64,000 nt of DNA, taken from the NCBI GenBank assembly GCA_008973525.1, contig WACJ01000513.1, positions 2,170,001 to 2,234,000 of the forward strand, given 5' to 3'. A program made the translations under genes and the position numbers. The notes beneath the pieces are model-generated. The model was given only the letters and a program-made list of their open reading frames with translations. It did no database searches and was not told the DNA's origin. The DNA is from Stenopsyche tienmushanensis. Its lineage: Eukaryota; Arthropoda; Insecta; Trichoptera; Stenopsychidae. Shown one piece after another: positions 22,991 through 35,637 of the stretch (positions within the stretch are counted from its first letter, which is position 1; each line of letters opens with the position of its first letter).

Positions 22991-24300
22991 TGTACTAAAA
23001 TATTAATCGTAGGATTTTGAATATAGTTATGATCTATTGAAAGATTCGACGATGATGAAATGCAGTAGATATGTGCACATGGAACATTTGTCGGAGTAAG
23101 TTGTGGTGCAGGGATTTGGCTCGGAGGCCAAAGTCGTGGTGTGGAGTAGAGTGGGTGTTTGGGGGGGTGGCAATCACAATAGCACGTGCTAGTTATCTCA
23201 CAGTCCCTTGCGACATGTAAATGCATTCACCCTGGTCCATCTTCGTCGAGTGCCCCTAAAATGGGTGGTATCTGGATACTGCCTGGAATAGTGCTTATTG
23301 TGCTACCTGGTCCGGTGGTTAGAGATCGAGCCTTTAAGCGTAAGTGCGAGTTGCTGAATAATTGAGGACTCAGACCATCTTACTTTACGTAATATGTTTT
23401 TATTATTATTTAGGCGAAATCAATTCAAAATCGATTGAAACAAGAGGATCGACACTTTTTGCTTGGCTTTGAGAACCCAAGATTTGATGAAGCGGTGGAC
23501 TTTTAAATGAATTCATGAACTTTTAAGGCACAAGTTCTGCTCACATTCACAGCATATATTAATAAAGCATTATATGCATGTTGATGTATAAATAATGCGC
23601 CTTAAATGCGTTTATTTTTGTGCATGTTATTTCATATCACAGCGGGATTTCAAACCGGGATTGAGCCCGATGCCCTCGTGTTTTGTCGTAATATTAATTA
23701 TTAATACAAATGCATCATAAACATATGTTTGTTCCAATCAAATGATATGCTTAATTTATATTCGTATGCCTGCACATTTCACAAACCCGCTGAACAACTC
23801 CAAAGCGATTCATTCAAAATTTTAACCGTATCGATGTTCTTCGATATTGACATTTTAAAACCAAATGCTCATTTATGATCATCCGATTTAACTGAATTTG
23901 CCAATGTAAGATGGCGAAAAAATATCTGGCTTCATAATATGGTCCAAAAATCAGACATTCGAACCACGGAATGGCATTCCATACCACGGATGCTTATGCC
24001 GACGACAAAAAATTAAAGGACGATGAATTACCGACGACTTGATTATGTCATTCCAAATGCGGTTATCGAAATTTTCATAAAGTCAAAATTCGTTCATAAC
24101 ATATGAAAATGTATGCACATGTGTTCCATATATAATATAATACTTTTTACATTCAAGGATTTGTTGATCATTTTTTGCAACCTTAAAAATGTATTATTGT
24201 ATAGAATTTGCCATATTAATTGTCATCTTTTACAAATTATATCATATTCTTATGCCGCCGGATTGAATCACCGACGGCATAAATTTATCAAAAATATAGG
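22991..24300. other. Unassigned intergenic DNA
   Basis: No gene recognised. A short G run (23160-23168) lies in the minus-strand frame 22960-23226, which has no family signature. Confidence 0.4.
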
Positions 24301-24301
24301 G

Positions 24302-24948
24302 CCTTTCAATAAGGACGCTATATTTTTAAATGTATATACAACAAGTGATATATATGAGATATTCCCTCAAATTTAATTTTATTTGAAAGAATATTTTATT
24401 GGATTAAGTATGAAATATAACTTCGTTCAAATGCACGCCGTAACTCTGCTTAGTGGTACATATTCGCTAAATTTAATTTTCGAAGACTTTATTGCATAAA
24501 TCTGTCTGAATTTGCTATTATGTTGATTTTAAGCAGTTTATAAGCATAAACCTGCTATTTAAGATAGTCTCAAAGCAAGAAGTTAAATTGCACGATTTTG
24601 ACATGTCCTCAAATCGCTCGTGCAGAATGTCCATCGTTGTGTGGCACGTAGCATCGTCTTGTTAGAATCTCATTTTGTCAATATCTATATCATCATAAAA
24701 AAATCATATTTTCATTCGTTCAAAAATTAGTTTCGTCGCTAAAGATGATTTGTTTGGCGAAACTTTAATCGAACGGAGTACTGTTTTTAAAATTAAAATT
24801 TTATAATTTGCATACATTATTTAACACTATAATATTTTATAAAAAAATGCCATATATTATTGTATTATTTACAGTAAATTTAATAGATATTGCTTTGAAA
24901 ACATGATCGCTATAATCTAACAAACTTCAAGCGTCCCTATCGAAAGAC
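24302..24948 (-). mobile_element. Tc/mariner-derived repeat (family 1), both ends present
   Basis: The left end CCTTTCAATAAGGACGC (24303) and right end AAGCGTCCCTATCGAAAG (24929-24946) are inverted. On the minus strand the segments run in transposase order: the FSDE-like region near 24740-24780, DILHERFE near 24610-24640, the AYKPQ-like region near 24530-24550, then the C-terminus near 24400-24430. At 647 bp it is one of the longest family copies but is full of stops. Confidence 0.75.
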
Positions 24949-24949
24949 A

Positions 24950-26370
24950 CATTATTTCACAACGATGGTTGTGAAATTTTCATTGGTTATGATTTTATAA
25001 CGTCACAGTTTTCATCAAGGATATTGATGAAAAAATTAAAGCAGAATGTTAACAGCTTGAAACATTATATGTAGTTCCTGTTTGTCCACTTAAAATTTAA
25101 GGACCCAAATCGGATGCAAAAATAGTTAATCACCCAAAATCTGGACGGCTCGGGCAGAACATTTACCCACAGGCTACGTTTGCCTTATCTTAACGATATT
25201 CCCTGATTAGTTGACATTCTGCTATCGTCGTCGCGAGGATCCATGCACACAAAAAAAGGATGCATCAGTGAAATCCATCTGTTAAAATGGGCGGAAAAAA
25301 TCGGGCGCTCACATTCATCTTCCACTTTATGTCAAACACCTTTTTTTCCCCTGTACGAAATTAGTGACATATTTCAGGTTATTTATATTGATGGTGGGCC
25401 GTTAACCATTAAGTTAGTCATAGTTTACAAGCGGCCTCCAGAGTTATTTATAATCCTCGGGTGGAGGAAGAGGCTGGCGCCACTGGGCCAGCCCGTGACA
25501 GGACGTTTACGACCGCGCCTAGGAAAAAAAAGAGGACTCCGACCCGGGACGGTTTCCGCTGCTTTCCTTAATGCCTTCATCGAAATCGGACCTTGCCCCA
25601 TACGAATCTGAGAATTCTTCGCATTTTTTTGGCCAACTCCACTTATGAACGATGTTCGAGTTTGAGGAAGGACTCTTCATCTGGCCAAGCCCCATAAATA
25701 ACCGACGTCCTAAAGATGCAATAAATTACAGGACAATGGTGCCTTTCGATTTCATCTAAAGAGTATACGGCCAAAACAAAAACAGGGACTGAGCTGTCGT
25801 TTTTTTTTTCAATGAAAATTTGACTTATTTGCATTTGGTAACTCAATTTCCCACGAGGATGAAATATTTACATACAAATATCCTAATTGGATAGGCGATG
25901 AAGAAACACAACGCCTATATATCACAAGATGAACTACATATGATTGGACATTGCTAATAATATGTATTCTTGGCTTTTCTTGGTCATATTTCGTGTCCAT
26001 TTAAAACAAAAATGATATGCAATAGGCTATCATTCCATAGTTATTTAAATAACGAGCGATCAACATCAAAAATGTATATCAGATGATGAAAAAATGTACA
26101 TCAATCAAAACCCATTTTGTATAGTTAATCATCAGGATTGTATAATAAGCATAATTCCTAAATTCCAGATATGATATAAAGCGATTATTAAGATGTCACA
26201 AATCTTTGAATCCTTCGCTCTTTTCGCATTAACTTACGAAATTTCTCCCAATGCCACAAGATTAACAAACATTCGAAATATGAAACATCGAAAAACATAC
26301 GAAAAATTAAAAAGGAAAATTAAATCAAACAAGTCATAGGCTGGTAAAGTGTAAAAAGTAAAAAAAAGTG
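24950..26370. other. Unassigned intergenic DNA with one GC-rich patch
   Basis: A GC-rich patch at 25430-25600 sits in the 122-codon frame 25243-25611. I recognise no domain there, and it has no convincing splice sites. The remainder is AT-rich and featureless. Confidence 0.35.
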
Positions 26371-26375
26371 TGTAT

Positions 26376-26668
26376 CATGGTTGACACGATTTCAACCCTT
26401 CTGGCCATTTAAAATAAAAAGTTTAAAAAATATCCTTAATTAATAAAAATGACGCTATAGTTTCTACTGTCTACTTCTAGTCGACTGTTTAAAAAAAGTC
26501 GACATTTTTTATCCTTAATTTTTTATAAATTTAATTTTTTTTAAATAGTTAAAAATATTTTTTTAATATAAATCTGGTAGAAACAATAGACAATAGTATA
26601 GAAAATATTCTTATTGAATTATCTCAAGTTTTAATGAATTAAAACTTGAGATATCATGTCAACCGTGT
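26376..26668. mobile_element. AT-rich MITE with GGTTGACA ends
   Basis: CATGGTTGACACGATTTCAA at 26377 and the inverted ATATCATGTCAACCGTG ending at 26667 frame a 290-bp, extremely AT-rich non-coding segment. Copies with the same inner blocks (TTAATTAATAAA, AAATCTGGTAG) lie at 859, 29140, 31254, 55218, 58124 and 60966. Near 26622-26650 there is also a small inner inverted repeat, TCTCAAGTTTTAA with TTAAAACTTGAGA. Confidence 0.6.
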
Positions 26669-26669
26669 T

Positions 26670-27470
26670 GCAAAAACCATGCAGTAAAATGCATATTCAA
26701 TGTTTACGCATGTTTTTTCTTATTAAAAACGCATCAAAACATTTATAACTAAAAGTTATTAATAAATCTGATTAGAGATTATAAATCTACGAATTTATTT
26801 ATAAATAAATCCGCGATTTTATTCAAATTTAACGACATATTTCAGTTGATACCAAAGGGTTAACAATTGTGTCGTTTATAGCTATATTTTTCTGATTGCA
26901 ATATTTTATCCAGAAGTTAAAGCAGAATTTCTATATAATGATTTGAATTTAATTAATACAGATACACTTAATAATATATTTAAATCAAATTTAGCATTTG
27001 TATTATATTTGCTAATATAGATCATGAATCAGATTAAGTGTTATATTTTGCTCGAATCTCCAAGTGGCTTATACGAGATCTTTTATTGATTTTAAATGCA
27101 TATATTGCAAATGATGATTATTATAAATTTAATGACGCTTCCGGCCGTCTAGTTTAAATGGCTATTTATGGGGGTTTCTTAGAATTTAATTAGGCTGACG
27201 AGTAGGTTTGATCCTGAGGGGTTGAAATGTCACTTAGAGAATGCACCTGCTGAGTGACAAGTACACGTTTCGATGTTTGATTTAGTGCTGTGACTTGTGT
27301 CAATCTATTGATAAATTGATCAGTATTTGCACCGAATGTTTGCTTTGATTTGATCCATGAATTCTGCAACCTTTAAAAAAATACTGTATTAGGGGACCCG
27401 AAAGTATTCGCATTTTTTAGTAAAAAAATGTTGTATAAATTACCAATAATATTCAACATATCTTCCCGTT
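26670..27470. other. AT-rich intergenic DNA
   Basis: Nothing recognisable apart from GGGGACCCGAAAGTATTCGC at 27392, which might be a transposon terminus but has no visible partner here. Confidence 0.35.
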
Positions 27471-27473
27471 ATC

Positions 27474-27710
27474 TTAATAGTAATTCGATCCTTTTTTTAT
27501 AAAAAAAATCCGGCTTAGAAGAAAAAACGACTCTAAATGCATTTTCATTTCAGCTGCATTTTTTAATCGTTTTGCTGACCTGAAAAGGTGGAAAACCATA
27601 GGAGAGAAGTTTAATAAGTAAAAAAAATCCCAGTTTAATTCCCGTATTTTATCCAATGTCAATTTTGCTTTATGATGGCGCGCTTTATCTTGAAATAGTA
27701 TCATCGCTCG
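27474..27710 (-). pseudogene. mariner transposase C-terminal fragment (family 3)
   Basis: The minus strand reads ILFQDKARHHKAKLTLDKIR, then ELNWDFF, then FHLFRSAKRLKNAAEMKMHL, then ESFF and FFIKKGSNYY. This aligns with the mariner segment LLHDNARPH...LNWEVLPHPPYSPDLAPSDYHLF to the end. The second catalytic Asp is kept (QDKARHH), while the third is lost where PSDYHLF has become PMVFHLF. The N-terminal two-thirds is missing. It is a different family from the elements at 8733 and 17800. Confidence 0.7.
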
Positions 27711-27724
27711 TTTTTATTGTGTTT

Positions 27725-27840
27725 TATCAAGGCTTAGGGTACTTATCCTACCCCAAAACATTTATCCTATTCGTTTTATCAATGAGTTTTATATGTCCCA
27801 ATGGGATCTCAGTCTTTGCGATAACTCCTCGATTATTAGC
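27725..27840. repeat. Dispersed repeat shared with 17690-17797
   Basis: See 17690-17797 for the matching blocks; this copy is in the opposite orientation and lies directly beside the mariner relic at 27474-27710. Confidence 0.5.
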
Positions 27841-28870
27841 CTGAATTGATTGGGGATTTTAGTGCATCGTTATCAAAATTAAAAAGTCTGGTTTTCGCGC
27901 GAATACTTTTCAATACCCTTAATATACAAGTTGGTCTTAAGAGTTTGATGTCATAATGGAGTAGATAAACTATGAATATCCCAGATATGTTATCTTGTAA
28001 CTATCCACCATTTGAACTACTGAAGAAAACAGTAGGAGGTGAAGAACTTCTCAGGTCATTATACAAAATCAAACAGCCTTATGAAAGAATTCTCGGTTGA
28101 GATGGACTTTGCAATTTCCAAAAAAAAAATAAGACAGTCCCACCTCTCGTGCACTGGCTTCCATTCTCTAATAAGTTGGCTCGGAACAATTACTGGAGGA
28201 TGACATCACGAAATCCGGACGGTACATAGGAAGAATGTTTTTGTACATCTTTCCGGTTTCTTCGCTCCTCTTTATGCAAACATATGCGATCGAAGACACT
28301 TGATAATTCCCAAGTGGCGGTAAATGTATCGTTGAAAAAAAGGCACTTTAATTAGATAGCTGATATGTAAATAGGCGTTTTCTTCCGTGCGTGTATGCCT
28401 ATATGCAAAGTGTGTGTGTTATTTTTTTCCTATGCATATTTTAAACTCTCTCAGTTCTCGTTGACTGATCACTTGAATAATGAATCATGTTTTGATATAC
28501 AATAGCCTATTAAATTATCTCCCATCGGTTACCTATTTATGAAATTATGCGGTAGCAAACGGCGGAGCTCCGCAATAACGAGGGATAATGTCGAACTCGA
28601 GACACGCCGATCTTATACTTTCTAATCGTAAAAAATCATTCTGCTCTTGTGAATAAATTAAGGGAACAAGGCAAGGATGTACAGGGCGATATGATTTAGT
28701 GGCTGCGAATTGAAAGACAACGGTGCTGACACAATCAGATTCGGACTTCCTTTATCAATACAATAAAGACCCTCATCTTTGTAAGACGCCAGCATTTCTC
28801 AATCGAATTTTAACAAAAAACAATAGCTACAATGTCTTCGATTTCCTCATGAGGCGTCGGAAATTGTTAG
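27841..28870. other. Unassigned intergenic DNA
   Basis: No gene or element recognised. Confidence 0.4.
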
Positions 28871-28874
28871 CTAA

Positions 28875-29115
28875 AAGATGAAGCTGTGTTTGTGTAATAT
28901 ATAATAAAATTGACGCGCTACTAATTTAATGCTTATGCTTTTAAAGAACACGAAATAAAACGCTGTATTGACAGATAGATTTCATGAAATTACTGCTTTT
29001 CCCCCATATGTTAACAGAAATTGTTTGGTAAGAAAAAATCGCGTGTGTGTAATATATAATAAAATAGGCGTGCTACTGGTCTAGCGGTTGTTTTTTGCTA
29101 GGTATGTTATAAACA
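28875..29115. repeat. Two direct copies of a GTGTAATATATAATAAAAT unit
   Basis: GTGTAATATATAATAAAAT occurs at about 28894 and 29048, followed each time by a diverged GCGCTACTRRTYTAAYGGTT-like stretch. The same paired layout recurs at 53775-54010. After the second unit lies GCGGCACGGCGCATGCGC, matched by CGGCGCATGCGC at 53850. The function is unknown and no coding is seen. Confidence 0.5.
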
Positions 29116-29139
29116 CACTAGAAGCGGCACGGCGCATGC

Positions 29140-29402
29140 GCAATAGTGAAATCAAATTTGATACAAACCTTTTTTATATAATCCTCTATCGTTTTACGAG
29201 ATTTATGCAAATTTTATTTTTAAATATTTAAAAAAAAATTAAAACTAAAAAAAAAATTTTTTTCCAAAAACTGTCCCTATTTTGTGAAAATATAAAAAAA
29301 AAAATTTTGAAGGTAGAGACTATAGCAACATCTTTACTAATTAAGAATATTTTTTATTTTTTAATTTTAGATTATTAGAAGGGTTAGAATCGTGTCATCC
29401 AA
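29140..29402. mobile_element. AT-rich MITE (GGTTGACA family), left end lost
   Basis: The inner order matches 60966-61245 (CTATCGTTTTACGAGATTTA, then homopolymer-rich DNA, then TAGAGACTATAGCAACATCT). The right end reads AGAATCGTGTCATCC, a degraded GTGTCAACC. Confidence 0.5.
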
Positions 29403-29404
29403 GG

Positions 29405-31250
29405 CACATTCTTTTTTTTACCCCTTAAACTTTAGGAGTCTATAACTTTTTTAATTTTAATTTTATTTTTTGTATATTCTGATTATGATCCGATAAAAAT
29501 ATTTAAACTTGGAAAAAAAGCCCTAAAATTTGTGCCTCTGAAATTTCTTTGAGCAACCACCATATAACGCCATGTTTGGTCACGAGACGAAGATCCAAAC
29601 ATGTTCAGCATTATATTCTAGTTATTACTAGTTAATTCTGAATGTGACAAAGACAACTAGTAGAAATACGTTCTAACTAAATGCGGGTTTTGACTGTAAT
29701 AGATACACTACAAGCGATCCTCCTTCTTTTTCTGGACTACATGTCGCTTGGAGTTTCACTTTTCGTGTCGTTCAAGTCAATTTGCCCATAAGCAAATATT
29801 ATAAAAATAAATAAATTTGCTGATTATTTTTAATTAGGCTCATTCACAAGAATCAGAGAATGCACAAGATTGCACGTTTGAAGCATCCGGCTTACTACAA
29901 CACAAGACTTGCAGAATGCAATTGCTTAAGTAGCTAAAAAATGCAATTCTACGAGCTGCAAAGATGAAAATTTGCAAATTTAAACATTTTATAAGCGAAA
30001 TATTGCGTTTAAATTTTATATCAAGCAAATTCACGTTTTTGTAAACAATGTTGCTTATCACTAGCGTTTCAGGTTGTAAATTTAATCATGAAAATGTGCA
30101 TTACAGATGTAATTCAGCTATAACAATGTGATATAAGGTTTTATTGATAGTTTACAATTTAATGAGCGAATAAAAGCATTAGACTGCGTGTCATGAGTGA
30201 GTTTATCGCGTGCCATTCGCCGGTGGATCTGTAAAATGCGATAAGTACAAGATGAAATTCGATCATTTTTATTTTGCAAAATTACGATTTATAAACGCAT
30301 TGTTTCGTAGGAGGATCTGCTATATGGAAACGTCGATCGAACCGTGTGTTTAATTAAATTTAGGCCAACACTGATGGAGTGGAAAAGCCTACAGACTCGA
30401 AAGACCCAGAAACTTCATAAAAAGTGATACCATTTAAGGTATTTATTGCCGGCTTTTATTTTTTATGTTTGCTCTGTGCTTCTCTATAAGGTTTTGCCTG
30501 ACATTTTTCTCTGCAAGAAAATTAAATAAGGCAATGGAATAACATTCTCTGTATGTTGAATATCTGACATTCTAGCGATTTATTACCGTATGCTGCAGAA
30601 TTATTAGAAATGCTCTTATTAATACGAAATAAATTGGTTCTTATCCTGTAAATCTTTCGCGGCGTACGTAAATTTTAAAAGTTCAATGGTCATACGGCTG
30701 TATTCAAATGCATATGGGCTGGGTTCTATTCCGATGTGGACAATTTTGGGACTACAAAGTGTTACCTGTTACTATTGTTTTATAATGTGAACATGAGTTT
30801 GTTTGCATATACGATTGTTTTTCGGAATAGTGGATGTGCCCACACAGAAAAAATAATAATGTTGACATTATTTGCTTGTGCATAACAAACAATATTTACG
30901 TAAGAAGCTTCGTACGTTTTATTACGGTACCCGATATAAAGCTAATGTTTGCATTGTTGGCTTTCCGAATCTCGATTCAAAGCTCAATCATATTTATCGG
31001 CGGTCATGAATCGGAAAACATCTCCATTGGCGATTCTATTCAACAATCGCTCGCAAATGGATCGATTTTTTTCAGATTTATTAGCAAAAATATATGGTAA
31101 AATTAATCTTTCTTGGGGGCTTTGAAGGTTAAATTCCGATAAAGTCAACGCACTAAAGCAAAGTTTCCCCAACGATAATGCACACATTATATACATTTAT
31201 AAAAAAGATAAACCAAATTAAATATTTTGACAAATTCATGTTTCGACGAT
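29405..31250. other. Unassigned AT-rich intergenic DNA
   Basis: No gene or element recognised in this 1.8-kb stretch. Confidence 0.35.
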
Positions 31251-31253
31251 TGA

Positions 31254-31553
31254 CTGGTTGACGCGATTTAAACTTTTCTAGTCTTTTGAAATAAAATATA
31301 TATAAATGATTCTTAATTAATAAAGATGTCGCTATTGTCTCTACCTCAAATACTAAAAATAATTTTATTTTTATAAAATGGTAACTGTTTAAAAAAAACA
31401 TTTTTTTGTCTTATTTTTTTAGTTTTAAAAATAGTTAAAAATAATATTTTAACATAAATCTGGTAGGAACTATAGAAAGTTATATAATAAAGATTTGAAC
31501 TAAATTTGAAGTAGATTTATTAATTAAAACTTAAGATATTATGTCAACCATGT
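31254..31553. mobile_element. AT-rich MITE with GGTTGACR ends
   Basis: GGTTGACGCGATTTAAAC at 31256 and the inverted TATTATGTCAACC ending near 31548 are the family ends. The inner blocks GTCTCTACCTC and AAATCTGGTAGGAAC match the other copies. Confidence 0.6.
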
Positions 31554-31733
31554 TGAAAAAAATAATTAGTCTTGATAATTAACTATAACTCCGCAAATTA
31601 TTGTAATTTTGGAAATTCCTTTGGGGAATATATATTTAAAAACCTTAATTTATATGCAAAAAAATATATTTTTTTTAAATTCTAGACTAGAATACTTCCC
31701 TAAGGTGTGGGTGTAAGGTAAAGTAAGTGGCCG

Positions 31734-32098
31734 GTCTTTCAATAGGGACGCTAAAACTTTGTTACGTTATTAAGGTCATATTATTTAAGTAAAATCCATT
31801 AAATTTATTAAAAAATTATTAATTAATACATGGCAAATTGTTGTAGAATATTATAGCATAAAATAATGCGCGCAATCTAAAAAATATATTAAATTTAAAG
31901 ACGGGACTTCAAAAAAGTAATCTAAAATTGGTTCGACCGAATATGCGCCGCTAAGCAAAGCCAAGTCGGACATTTGAACAATGTTATACTCTATACTTAA
32001 TGCCATAAAATATGCTCTTAAATAATAGTAAAATTGAGTAGATATCTTCTATAAAATTTGTTTTATTTACATCTAAAGATTGAGCGTCCTTGTTGGAA
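31734..32098. mobile_element. Tc/mariner-derived repeat (family 1), short copy
   Basis: The left end GGTCTTTCAATAGGGACGCT (31733) and right end GATTGAGCGTCCTTGTTGG (32078-32096) are inverted repeats. The 365-bp interior keeps the GCCGCTAAGCAAAGC and ATGCCATAAAATATG blocks from the end of the transposase but no open frame. Confidence 0.7.
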
Positions 32099-32099
32099 T

Positions 32100-33255
32100 T
32101 TAGGTTCATAAAAATATTATCTGAAGTATTTTTTAATATGAAAATTAACAGGATAAACAAAGAGTATGAGATTTAATCAGACGAATCAAATAAAATTGTA
32201 TTAAAATGAAGAAGATTACATATTATATCAAGACAAAACCCAAGCAAAATTGAATTTCTTCAAGTTTTGTCATTTGAAACATTTTGTCCACTTGTTTATT
32301 TATCAAGGATCAAATTAAGGATTCAATTGGATTGGTTGTCTATAAGATTTCATCAATGTCTATATCGAAATCGATTTTATTATAATGCAAATGTATCATG
32401 CTGTAAATTTCTAAATAATTTTCTTCCAGCGGGTTCTTGAATGAGTATTGCAATCATTTGTTGCATTGACGTCAAAAATGTTTAGAAACACTGCACTAGA
32501 TTAATCACATGTGTACGTCTTATCGCGAGTCGGGTCTGTATTCATCGTAGGTGTCCATTGTGCATGCCCTCATGAAGATTGATTCAAAGACAGTTCGACG
32601 GTATTTAATAAGTGGATGGATGTCATGGCGGCGACGGCCATGGCAGTCCGTTGGCCATCGCTGGATCGGGAAAGTGTGGACTATGTATTTAAGTGCGTAT
32701 GAAGTAAGTTTCATGGTTGAGTCGATATAGTTTTGGAAGGAGCGTTTTTCCTTCTTGTAGAGGCAGCAAATAGGGATCCGCCTCTCAGGCCGACACGACT
32801 CTCCCGGTAAAATATAAGTGTGTTTCCATGTCCGTTCACCTGGGTACTAGTTTCACGTATCCGGTTATTTCTCGTCCGTCCATGTACCCTTCGTGTAAGC
32901 CTATATACTACTCTCCAACAAATTGTCGACTAGAAGACCTATTTCATACCCGTCTGGGGTTGGACGATCCAGTTGTGGGGTACTTGTCGCACGATACCCT
33001 GGACTTTTGTCCCGGTCGAAACTTTTCAAACCAGTAATTACCGCTAGTCACGACACTGTATCGAGTGCTGCAATAAAAAAAAATCGGTCTAAAATACTTC
33101 CCAATTTTTCAGCAATACGCCTGTTACGTGGCTGTATCAAAAATCGCTCGTTGCGGTCTTTATGCCCAATCGTTTACGGTTTTGTATTAATCAACCCTAT
33201 CGAATAATCGAAATTTTGATCAAAAGCTTCAAACACAATACGCTGAAGCCGACAA
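32100..33255. other. Unassigned DNA with a GC-richer patch
   Basis: 32520-33060 is GC-richer than its surroundings and could be an unrecognised transposon fragment. Its frames (32520-32714 minus; 32828-33037 and 32923-33207 plus) conflict and lack known domains. Confidence 0.3.
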
Positions 33256-33260
33256 TACCG

Positions 33261-33626
33261 AGTCTTTCAATAAGAACTCAATTTTTAAATTCGAATAAAA
33301 CATATTGTGTATGGGATATCCACTCGATTTTATTACTATTTGAAAGCAATTTTTATGGCATTTTATATGAAATATAACGTCATTCAAATGTTCGTCGCGA
33401 CTTTGCTTGGGGGCACATATTCGGTCGATCCAAATTTTTTGGCGAAATTTTTTTCTAACGGATTTTGAAAATAAAATTTGATAACTTGCACACATTATTC
33501 AAAACTATAACTTTGCATAATAATTTGCCATACATTATTACATAATTCACCATAAATTTAATAGAGCTTGTTGTAGCAACATGGCCGCTATGACCTAACA
33601 AAATTCAAGCGTCTTTATTGAAAGCC
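33261..33626. mobile_element. Tc/mariner-derived repeat (family 1), short copy
   Basis: The left end AGTCTTTCAATAAGAACTCA (33261) and right end AAGCGTCTTTATTGAAAG (33607-33624) are inverted. The minus strand near 33355-33420 keeps RDEHLNDVIFHI, the family's C-terminus. Its ungapped TTTTGAAAATAAAATTTGAT (33465 on) is the site where the mariner entered the copy at 8511. Confidence 0.7.
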
Positions 33627-33629
33627 CTT

Positions 33630-34970
33630 ATATGTCGATATAATTCTGCGTTTTTTCGACTTTTATTTAAAAGTCGCGAATGTTAACGCTTATCTAACAC
33701 ACATAAAAATCTATTTTTTATGCTTAGATAAACTACAATATACGCCAGTATTAAATAAGAGCATTTGAATCGTCATTTACGCTATAAATACCGTCCGCAC
33801 GGATCTGAGCGTTTCATCACATCCGATGAACAATCTAATTGAAATATTATTAAGACAAAAATCATCGACCAGTTCTAGTTCCAGCTTAAAATTTGCACAC
33901 ACACGTTTCGTATCATTCCGATTTTTTATCAATTATTTGACCGCGCCATATCAATTATGGTTGTATTGTGAATTTAATCAACTGCAATAGTTTTATTCGA
34001 CATCCAAATGATCATATTTTATAATGGCGACAAATCCACAATAATTTATATTAAAGTGAATATTTGCAATCATGATTGATTCAAATTTCTACGTCATTGC
34101 ATATTTGACGCAAGATAAACGCACTTTAAATCGGATTCGATTCAGATAATATTGATAAAAGCCCGATAGATTTATTTCAATCGAAACTGAACAAGATCGG
34201 CGAGGAAATCTTTTTACAACCCCTTAATGTATTATGCAATTAGAGGCACTGTTTCCACTTTGATTTGGAAAGCATTCATATGCAGAACAACGATTTCAAT
34301 ATGATTTATGTCGTTTTCGGCGATTTAAAAAATGTTTTTTCAACCCGCAGTCGGCGCGTCAAATAATCTTAATTTTTTGCGTCGCTAAGCTCTCGTTAAT
34401 TTATTGCGTTTTTTCTCCGCTGCACAACGTGTTAGATTTCTAATTGTAACGTTAATAGATCAACAAAAACGCTAAAATTTGGACGAACGCCACGCTAACA
34501 ACCGACAGTGGCCAAAATTAATCGATTCGTTAGCGTTTATTAACGTTCGTGTTTTAGATAAAAGCGATTTGTGATGGTTAATGCGAAACGTTGTTAACGC
34601 CGTTTGACATTTTAATACGAAATAATTTCTAGCTGACCCCACATACCGCCGATGTATAAATTTTAATCAGTTTGAATAAATTAAAATAATAACTACGTAT
34701 GGGCCGGTGAGGTATATACTGTGAAATTGGTATGCAAAACGTATTTTTTTTTGGATTAATTGAAAAAGTTTTTCGGTGTAAATTCGTGATTAATACAGTG
34801 AGACGATGAAAAATAATACATTTATAATACAGATATTTTTGGGGCATTTGGGCTAAATTTATCTTGTTTTGATTGATATTATGTCTATCGAATAAATGCG
34901 GACTACGATGCATATTAATGCATAATTTATGATCATCCCCATGGTGTTGCAATTATTCGTTGAAACTCGC
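33630..34970. other. Unassigned intergenic DNA upstream of the Iroquois promoter
   Basis: No coding or repeat signal recognised. 34370-34620 is comparatively complex, non-repetitive sequence and might be regulatory, but only comparison with related species could show it. Confidence 0.35.
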
Positions 34971-34974
34971 TTAA

Positions 34975-35637
34975 CACTCAGGGCACCGCTGAATTCACGA
35001 AAATGTTCATAACTCGTTTTGCATTGATGCTAATTTAGCAAAATAAAAAGCGTTATAAAGCGCATCGTATAATGCATTAATATTTAGCATAGTTGCTCCA
35101 TAAATAAATATATCAAGCTGAAAAAATTAAGATGTATTTATATTTTTGTCTGGGGGAGCGACCCAAATGTATATTTTTGCATTAATTTCACAAATATAAT
35201 ATTGTTAACGCATTAAAAAATTCTATACAATATCGTGTATTTATCATAATGAATTTGTATGAAATGCTCACCGAAATGCATATTGCATATTATGCATTTA
35301 AAGACTAAAAATGAAATAAATTTAGCATTTATTATCACTAGACTTTTGAGAAATATGCTCGTTTATAGATCAGGATTTATATATTCATCTGTAGATCAAA
35401 TAAAAATTATCAATGTATAACTAAATGTATTTTTTTAAATTTGTTCAAATATTTGAAAAAATATGTTTTTTAAATTTTTTCAAAGATCATTTTAAAGCAT
35501 AAAAAAGTCATTAGGATCATAAATAATATTAATTTGAATGTAAATCTATATAAATATATATTCGTATTGTGTTTGGTATTAACAGATGGAGATATTTCGA
35601 AGGATATGCCCATAGGATAGGAGCGGTTCATTGAGTG
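34975..35637. mobile_element. 663-bp TTAA-bounded non-autonomous element (piggyBac-like)
   Basis: It is flanked by TTAA on both sides (34971-34974 and 35638-35641), with inverted ends CACTCAGGGCACCGCTGAA and, from the right, CACTCAATGAACCGCTCC. TTAA targeting is the hallmark of piggyBac transposases. The interior is AT-rich and non-coding; a piece of it (GTCTGGGGGAGCGAC near 35150) is also found inverted at about 1160. It ends only about 250 bp before the candidate TATA box of the Iroquois gene. Confidence 0.75.

Noticed and set aside
29060..29115. tRNA-derived SINE (ACTGGTCTAGCGGTT resembles a tRNA A box)
   Set aside because: No B box (GGTTCRANNCC) follows at the right distance in any of the copies, so the resemblance is not enough.
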